From: Isoetes taiwanensis
Taxonomy: Eukaryota; Streptophyta; Lycopodiopsida; Isoetales; Isoetaceae
Reading direction: 5' to 3'
NCBI GenBank assembly: GCA_021234155.1
Contig: JAJEKV010000005.1
Location: 5,210,952 to 5,274,951, forward strand
DNA: 64,000 nt
The stretch's first letter is position 1, and each line of letters opens with the position of its first letter. Below, in pieces: positions 12,670-23,211 of the stretch. The notes under the pieces are model-generated. The model worked only from the letters and a program-made list of their open reading frames with translations. It did no database searches and was not told where the DNA came from. The position numbers were made by a program, and so were the translations under genes.

Positions 12670-12787
12670 TAGGGGAATGGCTTTTGCGATGTCATTCCGG
12701 CACAGCGGGAGGGGCCCCGCGACCGGCGGCAGCCGGGAGCGGGTCTCCCGCTCGTGCCGGAATGGCAGAGCAAAGGCCATTCCCCTA
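12670..12787. mobile_element. 118-bp G+C-rich foldback (hairpin) element
   Basis: TAGGGGAATGGC at the left is complementary to GCCATTCCCCTA at the right. The complementarity continues through TTTGC/GCAAA and CATTCCGGCAC/GTGCCGGAATG to a G+C-rich centre. Almost the whole length folds back on itself, as in foldback MITEs, inside A+T-rich DNA. A half-copy with the same left end lies at 14000-14030. No coding sequence is evident and the transposase family is unknown. Confidence 0.8.
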
Positions 12788-13447
12788 CAAAATAGAAGTT
12801 GGGGAGGCCTTTTGGATACAAATCGGGCAGTTTTTTGAGGTTTTTGGCAAGATTAGACAAGCTATAGACTCAAACAAAAGCTGAAGCGGCTTTTTGGGCA
12901 CAGATCCGGTGAATGTTGCAGGTTTTTGGCAGGTTCCAGTTGAGCAGAAGCGATGGCAGAAGCTCTGATTTTGTGGATTCTTGGTAAGGGGGCTTCGGAT
13001 AAACCTGTGAATCTTAGTTTAAGTCAGGTTTTTTGATGCTGGGTAGCTCGAGTGCATGATTGCTGGCTGCGTTTTTTCAAGCTTGAATCGGTCTTATTGC
13101 AAAAAGAATCTAAACCCTGCAAAAACCAAAGAAATAGAGCATATTGTTTCAGAAACAAAGCATTCTATTCAAGAGCAGAAGCAAAACCCTACCTAGTAAA
13201 CCGGTTTTATACATCTGATCTTACCGGTTCCTACCTCTGTTCTTACCTGCTGAGCGGAATCGATGAGCCAACTTCCATTCCGCAATGTAGGAGGATGCTA
13301 CGTGGCGCAACAGAAATACACGCCAGAAAAATTGGCCGACCCAACTTCTATTTTGTCATTGTGAATAACAATTTTTATAATATGTATTCAACAGGTTCAC
13401 TTTTGGGGGCCAAACAAGTTGCCTTAGACCTACTATACTTAAAAAAA

Positions 13448-13470
13448 CTATTCTATTCTATTCTATTCTT
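13448..13470 (+). repeat. (ATTCT)n simple repeat
   Basis: About five ATTCT units, as in the LINE tails elsewhere in the window. No LINE terminus is recognisable just upstream. The neighbouring ORF reading into it is not supported as a gene. Confidence 0.6.
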
Positions 13471-13999
13471 AAAAGTTAGTGGTCTTTTCTGTCATGACTT
13501 AAAGTGGTGCTAAACTTGCCTTTCAAAAACTCGTCTACAATGCAGGGTGTTTTAGCCACCCTTTTCATCGTCCCTTGAGTATAGTGATGTTGTGAATGAG
13601 AATATGTATAAAGCATCGACTAAATTCTATTCGATTTAATCTAAAATGTTGGGTGATTAAAATGCTTTTGTGTGTCATTATGTTTTGCCACATGTCTTCC
13701 CTCTACATTGCAAAATGGAAGTAGGAACACATCATTCTTTATTGATTCCAATGAAGAACAAGCAAAGGAACATGTACTCAACAACATAGTTGGCAAAATA
13801 CGAGTAATGCGGTTGCAACATGATAAATATAAACTTAGCTATAACAACTAGTGAAGGATTTCTACGTGCCAATATTTTTTCCAGAATGAGCATTTGTCGG
13901 TTTTGTTTATTTGCTTGGACCTATGACTCCTTAAATCAATTAAAGATGTCTTCAGAAAGTGAAACTTGCAGTAAAAATGCCTTCCCAACTTATACTATA

Positions 14000-14030
14000 T
14001 AGGGGGATGGTATTTGGTCTGTCATTCTGC
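14000..14030 (+). mobile_element. Partial copy of the 12670 foldback element
   Basis: TATAGGGGGATGG, followed by ATTTGG and CTGTCATTC, matches the left arm of the element at 12670 with scattered changes. The right arm is missing. Confidence 0.5.
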
Positions 14031-14064
14031 AACAACGAAAATCCTCTTCCAGTCAAAGTAGTTA

Positions 14065-14475
14065 ATAAGCATAAAATTGATTTTGGGGTTGGGGAGGGGG
14101 ATACGTGGGATAGACCATGATCCTATGCCACTGATGGATAAAAGAGCAAGATAAAAATAAATGGTAGGAAAATGTCTTCCTTTTGAAGCACGGAGAGGTA
14201 TTAGGGAATGTTGGTTAGATCCTCAAAAAGATTTTGTTCCTCCTTTATGGAGGTTTGAGACATCTGGGGAGGCGTTAGGATGGGCAAATCCGGCCAAGAT
14301 ATGCGTTGGGTCTTGTTTGAACGACGGCGAATAAGCATAAAAATTTTTTTTTTTTTGGTTTTGGGAGGGCAAATGAATACGGTGGGATAGACCATGGTTC
14401 TATGCCACTCATATATAAAAGGAGCAGGATCACAAAAAAAAGGGTAGGGAAATGTCTCCGCACTGAGAGGGACTC
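14065..14475 (+). repeat. Pair of ~135-bp direct repeats 266 bp apart
   Basis: The segments starting at ATAAGCATAAAA (14065 and 14331) share GGGATAGACCATG, CTATGCCACT and AAATGTCT words in the same order. They could be the ends of a tiny terminal-repeat retroelement or a simple duplication. I see no primer-binding site to decide. Confidence 0.6.
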
Positions 14476-15097
14476 CTCAAAAAATTTGGAAAATTTAACA
14501 AAATGCCCCTATATTTTGCAAAAATTACCAAAATACCTCTATAATATGGTGTTTGGCTAAAATAGTAATAACTCCTTTGTGACTGATCAAACATGAAAAT
14601 GTCCTCCATAAAACTTATAGAAGTGAAATCTGTCCAATTACAGTAGAATCATCTAAAACGGAGTTGGAATCTTCAAGTTATGGTGCTTTAGATAGGGTTT
14701 TTAAAAAACAACTCAAAAGAGCATAACTTGTGAAGTTGAACTCCAATCTAGATGAGTTTGATCTTATTGGAAAGATCTTATCATGATTTACAACTATTGT
14801 GAAGATAACTTTTGCATTTGATGAGCCACAAAAACTATATTACCATATTACCTAAAATGCCCTTCTTTTGTTTCTTCAAAGGATACTAGTGGATTATGTA
14901 TGGTGACTATGAAATCTTAAGGTATATTTTAGTCTTAGAAGACATGCCACAACATTTTTTTTTACTAAGTGTGCCTTCATCCTCCTAAGAAAAAAACAAG
15001 GGGGAAAAGAGGAAAATGCAATCTCGTTGAAAATCTTTATAAAAATGTACAAGGTTATTAAATGATTTCTAAAAATAAAAATGCGATTTTTAACTAC

Positions 15098-15219
15098 CTT
15101 GTTCCTAGCTACTGTTGGTGATGCTACCCTCCAACTTTTGATGGCCACTAGACTCCATCTTGTTCCTAGCTACTGTTGGTGATGCTACCCTCCAGCTTTT
15201 GATGGCCACTAGACTCCAT
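15098..15219 (+). repeat. 61-bp tandem duplication
   Basis: Two adjacent units with a 61-base period, starting CTTGTTCCTAGC at 15098 and 15159, differ by one base. It is a very recent duplication in non-coding DNA. The surrounding 14480-16670 shows no gene. Confidence 0.95.
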
Positions 15220-16737
15220 CGATGTTGCAGAACGACATCCCATATATCATTCCCCTTGGAAAAAATGCTAATAAACTAGAAATGAAGGAGATCACAAGAG
15301 GCGTTGCTTTGTGTGAAAGAAAGGACCATATTTAATGCAGGCATATTTAATATAGGCTTTCTTTTTTAATCTCATTTTTTTTCCTTCCACCTTGGGAATG
15401 TCTTGAACTTTATGTATTTGTTCCTTCCTACAAGTTGTGTAAATTCTAGAGACATAAATTATATTCTTCTGCATTGGCATGTGTGTGCATCTAAAGCAAC
15501 TTCAATTACACCGTGTCAAGCACTAGATATTGTTTGTATCTCATAATTCTTTTCCTTGTTTTCTTTATAAGGTTACATATCTTAGTCGGTTATAACTAAT
15601 ATCATTCATGAATCTTTTTGTCATTTAGGACATTAGAAATCTAAACAATATACTTAATCCCTAGGATGGTGGAAATATTCAAACATCTTATGAGATGTTG
15701 AAGTTGTCTTGTTCTTTTCATAGCTTTAAATGCGTTTTTTCCCTCTTACAACACGCATGTGCATCTTACTATTATATTTTAAAATAGTATTGATTCCATG
15801 CATGAGGCGCGTGTATTTGGGAATGTTAAGGGACATGACATGACCTTTGCTTCTTTTGCATCTAAAATATGAATTCCTAGAAAATGCTTACATTTTAATG
15901 TAAATAGTTAAACCATATTAGTATATCTTATCATTTTAAATATGTAGTTTTTTTACTATAATCCTTCAAACAATAACAAAGCTATTGTTGCTTTAGTTAG
16001 TGTTGTATTGAGAGAGTATAACTAGGACCACTTCTGGTGTGGACAGTGGGTTAGCCAGGAGCGGATCGCCAGCACCACAAAAAGGGGGACTACAGACTTT
16101 TATTCTGCATTGTAGGAGTTGCAATACTAAATTTTATCCCATCAGTAAAATGTGACCCAAATTTTATATTGATTACATTTTTTATTGTTTATTTCTAGGT
16201 AAATATCCTAAATTCTTGTGGTTCATATTGAAAAGCACAAGATTTTAAAAGCTAATAGCACATATAGCAGGTGTATATAATAGTTTAAGGTAAGTTCATA
16301 GTCTAACCCCTTTTTTAATTATAAAATGGCACTTTTAGAAAAACTCCTAGTTTATTTCCAAGCAGAAACATAATAACCAAGCTACAGTCTAAAGCAATTT
16401 ATTTCAATCTAGCAGGCATTTATTTATGGAATTTTATTCTTGCCCTTTGAAATTCATGTTGTGCCAACTTGCTAGAACAAATATTACGTTATTGTTGTAA
16501 CATAAATCACCACTTGTAGCTCCTTTACTATGAAGTCAACATGAGAAGGCATTACAATACCATACAGTATCATAATGTCATAGACCTGCTGATATATATT
16601 GTTATGGACATTGGTGACCTTAGTGCCTAGGTGGACCATTTTATATGACACGAGGGAAGAAGACTGGGTCTTCCTGCAAGGGAGATCCACCAGAGTATGA
16701 AGGGGATTCAGCATAGATGCTTGCCCTAATATGTGAG

Positions 16738-17271
16738 ATGAAGTCAGAGATTACAGGACTCCGGAAATTGCTTGAAGAAGTGGTCAAGCAGAACAAAACA
16801 CTCACAAAAGGAAGCACTAAGTGAACTGATGGAGACCAATACCGTGGATGTGAAGAGCATGGCATCTTTGGTAATGACCTTACATCATGAGAGAATATTG
16901 GCAGGGTAATTAACCGGGCCCGGAATATGAAAATTTCAGGCATAGTGGAACAGTGGAACAGAAAGGTGAAGACATTAATGATGCATCTCCCTGAGCCACA
17001 ATTTGTGCAAGGCTGAAGACTAGGCAAACCAGGAGGTCATAACAAACCAATTCTAATTCAATTTTGCAGTGTCGAAGCAAGGGACCGTGTACTGCAGAAC
17101 AAGACTATTTTGAAAAGGCAAAAATCCTATCTAGATCAAGACTTAACCCCTGCTCAATTGAAAACCAGGAAAATATAATGGGAAAAGGTAAAAGTAGCAA
17201 GAGCTGAGGGCTTTGTAGCATATCTACATAGACATGGAAAGGTAATTGTGACAAAAAGAAAGAAGGAATAG
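16738..17271 (+). pseudogene. L1-type ORF1p pseudogene (coiled coil, RRM, C-terminal domain)
   Basis: The ORF opens with MKSEITGLRKLLEEVVKQNK, a heptad-like coiled-coil start. Later, across frame breaks, come NMKISGIVEQ and KPILIQFCSVEARDRVLQNK, the pattern of the RRM in L1-like ORF1 proteins (Transposase_22 type). Next come DLTPAQLKTRK and, after one in-frame TAA, WEKVKVARAEGFVAYLHRHG, matching the C-terminal domain, ending at a TAG. In L1 elements this protein coats the RNA as a trimeric chaperone. At least three stops or frameshifts make it non-functional. It sits just upstream of ORF2 remains on the same strand. Confidence 0.75.
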
Positions 17272-17329
17272 GAAATTAGGGCCTTGAAGATCAGTTCTAG
17301 AATGCACATGGGCATACACATGCTCTAGA

Positions 17330-18345
17330 TGCTACCTTGCTGACATATCTCCTGATTCATATTGCAGATGCAACCTTTGGGTACATTAAGCTGAGAAAAC
17401 CAGGGCATCATTCCAATAATTGGTGGGATAACGATTGTCAGAAGGCCCGGACAACGCTACTAAAGGATGCAGAATTAAATCAAAGTGGTATAAGGATCTG
17501 ATCAAAAGTAAAAAATGCACATTCTTTAAGCTGAGACAAGAGTCATTAGGGCACTGGTTTATGAAATATTGAAAAATGTTCTAGTCTAAGTTGCTTGCGA
17601 AAAATGTGCAGGATATGGTAAATATAAATGACATGTTAAAGATGGTACAATCAATATATCATCATGAAGGTGCAGGATCGATGCAAAAACTTAGCATAGA
17701 GGCACCCGTGTTCACGGGAGAGGACGTAAGAGAAGCTCTTTCAAATATGAAAAATGGTAAAGCCTCTGATTTGCAAGGAATGAACTCTTGAAGTGGGGAG
17801 GAGATAACTTGATCCCAGTAGTCATACACCAATTGAATGAAGCCATCATTAATGGTCTACCACAAGCTTGGCAGGAAAACAAAGTAATTCCAACCCACAA
17901 GTCTGGCAGCAAGCTAGAAGCCAAGAATTATTGTACAATCATGGTGGGCAACATGTTTTTCAAGTTGTTAGGCAGTTTGTTAGAACAAAAATTAAGTCAT
18001 TGGGCTGAAGTAATTAGTAAAAGGGCCTCGTCTCAAGCAGGTTTCCGACAGAATCATAGTACTCTAGATCATGCACTAACTCTATGCGTTCTATCAGAAA
18101 GAGCTACACCCAAAAAAGTTCTATGTATAGTTTTCATCAACTTCTCTAAAGCCTTTGATACCATGCCAAGGGATAGCCTAGATATGAGGATGGAAAGCTA
18201 GGAGTCCCATATTCCTTACAGGGCTCATTAATATGAGGAGGTGATTTATCAATTTGGGAACTGGAGTATTAGACCTGGTACATACCACCATAGGGGTACG
18301 GCAGGCTGCCCTTTGTCACCTACCTTATTCGGTCTATATATTATC
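17330..18345 (+). pseudogene. L1-type ORF2 remains, N-terminal half of reverse transcriptase
   Basis: After ORF1, the endonuclease is essentially missing. The linker phrase NNWWDNDCQKARTTLL normally found between endonuclease and RT is present. RT blocks follow in order: KNGKASDLQGMN, WQENKVIPTHKSG, AGFRQNHSTLDHALTL, FINFSKAFDTMPRDSL (motif A) and GCPLSPTLFGLYI (motif B). The sequence stops abruptly at LYI. The catalytic YADD block and C terminus of the same type are found 19 kb away at 37545. Stops and frameshifts occur throughout. Confidence 0.85.
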
Positions 18346-18377
18346 TTCTTATCATTATGCGAAGATAAATTCAATTG
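18341..18377 (-). repeat. Inverted copy of LTR-element internal end
   Basis: This 37-base stretch is the reverse complement, with a few changes, of 19065-19101, the purine-rich end lying just before the LTR start at 19103. It marks the point where the LINE reverse transcriptase is interrupted. Confidence 0.7.
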
Positions 18378-18434
18378 CCAAAACCAGATAGGAGCACATA
18401 TATTGGAGGGAGGGAAGAGGAGACAAACTAAAAC

Positions 18435-18598
18435 AAAAGCCATGTCTGGGCATCTCCACTAAATCAGTTAACCAAAATACAATGAAAGAAAAGCCACATT
18501 TGGGCATCTCCACTAAATCAAATAACCAGAATACAATGCTGAAAAGAAAAGCCACATCTGGGCATCTCCATTTAATCAAATAACCAGAATACAATGCA
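18435..18598 (+). repeat. Three-unit minisatellite, ~55-bp unit
   Basis: Three units start at AAAGCCAYRTYTGGGCATCT (about 18436, 18489 and 18546) and end in ATAACCAGAATACAATG. It is non-coding. Confidence 0.85.
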
Positions 18599-18642
18599 AA
18601 AGCTCCCTGATCAGTGAAACCATTGTGGTGGGGATTAAAAAA

Positions 18643-18665
18643 CCTCGCCTTTCAGGTTTTCGAGG
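18643..18665 (-). other. LINE 3' UTR hairpin (isolated fragment)
   Basis: On the minus strand, CCTCG-AAAA-CCTGAAAGG-CGAGG followed by T6 and AATCC is the same hairpin as in the G+C-rich LINEs, with a shorter, differently paired stem. Its surroundings (about 18607-18690) look like a LINE 3' UTR scrap. No ORF2 remains with it. Confidence 0.65.
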
Positions 18666-19064
18666 AAAAACCCTGACCATAATAGTGACACTAATCAATA
18701 GGAATCTAAATTGTACAAGTCCACAGCAGCTGAACAATCTGATCAAGACGAAACATATACAAGCGCTTTGTGCTTAGAAACATGTCTATCCCCTATGATT
18801 ACAAGAAAAAAAACCTATCCTTTGTATATGGTCGCACTTTGGACATTTGCTTCCTTTCAGTTTCACTTTGGAATGTCATACGATCTACATCTACCCATCT
18901 CTTCAGCAGTAATGTTGTTTTCGCGTGCGTTGGGTTGGAACCTGATGATGCTAGCTCTATGGAACTTATATTGGCCTCCTCCTCCTGCACCACTAACCCT
19001 TAGTTCTTGCTTCCTCTGTATTGTATCCTGGTGGAGATGCTCTCCCGCTTCTATCTAGTTTTGA

Positions 19065-19770
19065 CAATTGAATTTGTCTTCGTATAATGATAAGAAGATA
19101 AATGTAATTGTAGAAAACCAGTGCTATTTACTTAGTTAGGTGACATGACAGTTAGGTTTTCTTGTTTATATATACCCCTTTAGTCTTTCCTTTTCTTCAT
19201 CAGCGCATCTTCATCTCCACGCTTTAGACTTGATCCCTTGCTTCCCACTCACCCACCCACCCTCACTGCTTACTACTATTTGTTGGATTTGTGGAAGACC
19301 CTCGTGTCTTGGGCACCATGCCGATTGGATAGTGGGTCAACTTTGTTTACTGTTGATGCTATTTGTACTACTCTCCATACCTACTAGCGTCATTGCTACT
19401 ATGAGTTTTACTTGTTACTTAGTGGAAGACCCTCATGCTTTAGGCATCACGGCAATGGTTTATATGTTGAGATGCAATGTGAAGGCCGTTGTGGTTTTTT
19501 GGTTTGTGACGACTAGTATACTAGACCTCCCTGGTCTCTTCTTTCTCCATACATGCCCCTCTACTTTATTAGCTACTAGCTCTTAATTTGATTAGTCTCC
19601 TTGCTCCATGTTGCTCAACTCTTGATCTACTCATTCACCCACCTCACCCTAACTATTTAGCTATCCTTTACTCGTCTTACTCCTAGTCTGTTGGAAGGGC
19701 CCTCATGCTAGTGTACTTGGTCTTGTCCACCATAACTTTATCTATCCTTTACTCAGTTTGCTCCTAACTT
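19065..19770 (+). mobile_element. LTR-retrotransposon end: polypurine-like tract plus LTR
   Basis: GATAAGAAGATAAA is purine-rich and directly precedes TGTAATTG at 19103, a plausible LTR start. TTTATATATA at 19165-19174 looks like a TATA box, followed by a CT-rich leader. The same promoter block appears in the minus orientation at 37370-37538. Three loose repeats of GGAAGACCCTCRTG occur at about 19290, 19426 and 19695. The 3' boundary is uncertain. No internal coding domain is attached, so the superfamily cannot be named. Confidence 0.55.
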
Positions 19771-19772
19771 TT

Positions 19773-19816
19773 GTCTTTCTTTCTTTCTTTCTTTCTTTCC
19801 TTTTTTTTTTTTTTTT
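19773..19816 (+). repeat. (CTTT)n followed by T16 tract
   Basis: A CTTT run at 19773-19800 leads into 16 T bases. The segmental duplication copy 1 starts immediately afterwards. Confidence 0.85.
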
Positions 19817-20386
19817 AATGTTTATATGCATGAGCTGGCCTTTTTTGCTGTAAGGTTTCAATTTTTGCACTAAGGGGTCAATATACAGATTACAGTAATG
19901 AATATCCCCTTGGGTGGCCAATGGCATGAACTCCTACCTTTACATTTTTGAGTACAATGAAATGGAATAAAGGTTTTGTGGTTTATGGCATAAGCGCTAA
20001 AATTTCAAGTTTAGGGTTTTTCTCCCCGTTCTCTTAGTTGTAACTCAAGTATCAGGCTGATGTGAGGCACTTGGTTCCCCGAGCCCATTGCGGGATATAA
20101 GACCTGGCAGGCAGTGGCAGTATCAGATGTAAAGATATGGCGATCTACCACACACCGTGGCTGGCACATATGGTGAGTTCTTCTGACTCAGGCTAGGTGT
20201 TTAGCCATACTACTTATAGATTTTATGGGCAGACTGACGGGTCTTACTTATAAACTACGACATTGACGGCTGGTTTCAATCATAGAATGCATTAGCTCTC
20301 ATGCTTAGACTTTATTGGCATAACTTCATACAATCTGTATGTTGCTGTGTACAAAGGCCAAGGGCGGGAAAAACTCTTACTGAAGG

Positions 20387-20650
20387 ATGTCTGCATACTA
20401 CTTAGATTGTAATTCAGACGGTTGCCCATACAGTCCAGATAGTGAGACTATTCTTGAGGAGCAGTGGCTTGAGGCGGAATTCCAAGCTTGTCTTGAGCAC
20501 AACAGATCTGATTACATACTCATGGATGCCGGAGGAACACTGGGATTAAGCGTCCCTGGATTAACACTAGAGTGGTCCCGAGAACCATTCCTGGTCCATG
20601 GACCAGAATTGGTCCTGTTGACCCACTGCCACTTAGATCAATATATCTGA
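20387..20650 (+). pseudogene. Broken copy of the 26543 small ORF
   Basis: It begins MSAYYLDCNSDGCPYSPDSE and stays collinear with the ORF at 26543 for about 45 codons. A missing base in a G run then shifts the frame, and the transposon at 20565 cuts the sequence. The remainder of the ORF continues after the transposon at 23216-23400. The function is unknown. I recognise no family, only an acidic, Cys-containing N-terminal part. Confidence 0.6.
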
Positions 20651-23211
20651 GAATAGAAGTTCCATTTTCGCGATATATCGCCACCATATCAATCTTTACT
20701 TGATTCTTAATGATCTTTGAGAATTTCAAGACCAATGAGCTCACCAATATGTTGTAGTCATTGTTCAAATATTAGAGAATTTGACAGTTTCTGTAACAGT
20801 CCAGAACTGCATTCTTGGATTTTCCTAGCATAAACGGGCCTAAACCTTGCTAAAATTGGAAGTATTTGTCTATTTATGATAGAACACATTGATTTGTATA
20901 TTTTCAGCTTTGGTGGCTATCATCTAACATCCGTGGAAGCCGGCAAACCCTATTTTGTTCAAAAATGCTGCTTGTGATTTAGGAATTATTTCTCTCTTAT
21001 TATTACAAGTTTTGGCTTAGTTCTTGTGGCCATGGGTTCTTAACTATATGAAGTACAATCTTATGTTTTTTTGGAATGTTCATAAGTTATATCAACTTCA
21101 AAATCTAATAGAAAATTTCTTATACAGAATTTAGGACAAAATTATATGTTAAAATGCTCCAAAATCACCACCTGTAAGTATCAAGAGGGTAACGAATGAT
21201 GCATTCTTCTTGTATCTACATAGAAAATTACTCTATCAACTTGCATATAGTATAATTAAGGTTTAACCATGCAATTAACTAGATTTAAAAATGATGTACA
21301 GCCATAGGATTAACACATTAGAGGTTAAAATTTTGAGTTAAATCGAAAATTATAGGCTAAAAACTCATCATTTACTAGCTAGTGATGTTTATTGATGAAT
21401 GAAAGTGAAGATCGTGAAGTTTACGTATAAAAATAAAAAATTCATTCATATGATCTTTGATGCGTCTTTCTCAACTTTGTAGAGAACACGCTACATTTCT
21501 CCAAATAAGCCTTCCAAACGGTTCAAAATATGACAAGGGACATATATATAGATCTCCTATGTAGGTTGTGTATACGGAGAAACATGGTTATCTTTTACTA
21601 GTATAAAACTGGTTTATCCATTGCTGCGACAAAGCATTAGAGTTTTAGTAGGATAATGTTACAAGTAGGTCATCTTTCATATACACTATATTTTTCATGA
21701 ATGCGGGCCTTCCTTTGCAATATAACTCTCTATTTTCATATTAAAATAACGTATTATTTGAAAGATACGAATATAATTAAGCATGAACCATTTATGTTCC
21801 ATAACTAGACCAATTATATAGAGCATATATCTCTCACTAGGCTAATCCATTTTGTCCCCATAATGAATACCATGGTTTCTTACCTTTAATAACATAATTT
21901 TTGAAAGGTGTGAGTGGAAGTCCATCTAGATTCAATTACTGAATAAGTTACTCCATAAATTCACAGTTGTTTGTGCTTAAACATTGCCCTCAAATTATGC
22001 AAGCTCATCTAACCAATTAATTTTATCCTATAGAGAATTGTACGCATAAACTATATTCTAAAGTTGAGATCAAAATTGATTAAGTTGTTGCCTCTATTAA
22101 TTTTTAAACTTCCAGTCCTGTGGACCAATAATGGTCTGCAAGTGGAACTGCATATAGCAGCCTAACTTGACTTTTTATAGTCATAAACTTCTATGTTTTT
22201 CTTTGAATGTTTTTGCATTGATTTCATGACATGGGACATTTTGAGAATGTGATTTTTCAAAGTCACGTCTGGAGGAATAAATCTAGAATAGACATAGAAG
22301 ATATATTTGAATTTGATGTTATAAAGTTTAATCCAAATCTCAAGGTTATGATCAACAAATATTTTCATTACTGAAGTAAATCAGAAGGTATTCATATCCC
22401 AAAATTCAACTTGAGATCAATTAACATAAGAAAGTTATTGATTTTAAATGGACCAGTAATGGGCTCAAGTACAAAAACCTTTCTTGATTTCTTGTGACCA
22501 TGTCTTTTGCGTTTTCAATGAGCTTGTTTTTGCATTGATTTCATATCATTTTAAACTTTCATACTATGATTTTTTGGAGGACATCATAGAGTAAGTTTTG
22601 CTTTATAAGGGGAAATATTAATCATTATTACAAGTTACCTAAAATTGACATCAAAAGTAAAAGTCCAAACATCAAATTCAAGGCGAGCCAACATTTTTAT
22701 GGGATAGAGGAACTTGTCAGTTACTTATACGTCAAATATTAAGTCAAAATGCATTTCCCTATAAAAGTTCTTGTATTTCAACTACAACTGCCTTCTGGGA
22801 ACCATAATTGGTTCTGAGGAGGCAGAAAGCAGTTTTGACCCTGTCATGTTTGAATGGCCCTATCTTTCTTCACAGACTTCGGATTGGCATGTAGTTTTTT
22901 GTGTCATTTTTCATATCTCGTGTAGAAAAATATCATCATAATCAAAAAATTTGAAAAAATCGTTTTATCGAGACAGTTTAACTTTATGTAAACATGAAGC
23001 TTTTGGTACTTGACCCCCCTGAGTTCGCTAGAGCATAACTTACAAGAATGGGGTTATATATATTTTTAGGTATTTTTGTAGTGGACCATGACTGCCATAT
23101 ATGAACTCATAGGAAGGGTTCGAATAGATTTTCTACCATTGATTTTATATGAATTTTAAAGTGAACACTTTAAATGGACCATTTCTGGTCCATCACCTGA
23201 CCACTCTAGTG
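20565..23211. mobile_element. 2.65-kb TIR transposon with TTAA flanks
   Basis: Thirteen-base perfect terminal inverted repeats, CACTAGAGTGGTC and GACCACTCTAGTG, bound the block. TTAA lies on both sides (20561-20564 and 23212-23215), and the duplicate locus has a single TTAA at 26718-26721, giving a clean empty site. TTAA duplications fit piggyBac or Sola3-type elements. If the terminal A/T pair belongs to the element, a TA duplication (Tc1/mariner) fits equally well. No transposase ORF exceeds about 70 codons, so it is non-autonomous. A near-palindromic GGACCA-N4-TGGTC-type motif recurs inside. Confidence 0.85.
21785..23190 (+). repeat. Internal ~330-370-bp repeats each with a palindromic motif
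   Basis: Near-palindromes occur at about 21784 (GAACCATTTATGTTCC), 22118, 22449, 22800 and 23174, giving a regular spacing. Downstream of two of them the phrase TTTTTGCATTGATTTCAT is shared at 22208 and 22529. A further palindrome, GGTCCATGGACC, sits next to the left TIR at 20593. Confidence 0.6.

Noticed and set aside
20565-23211. CACTA (En/Spm) superfamily assignment based on the CACTA ends
   Set aside because: CACTA elements make 3-bp duplications; the empty site here supports TTAA or TA.
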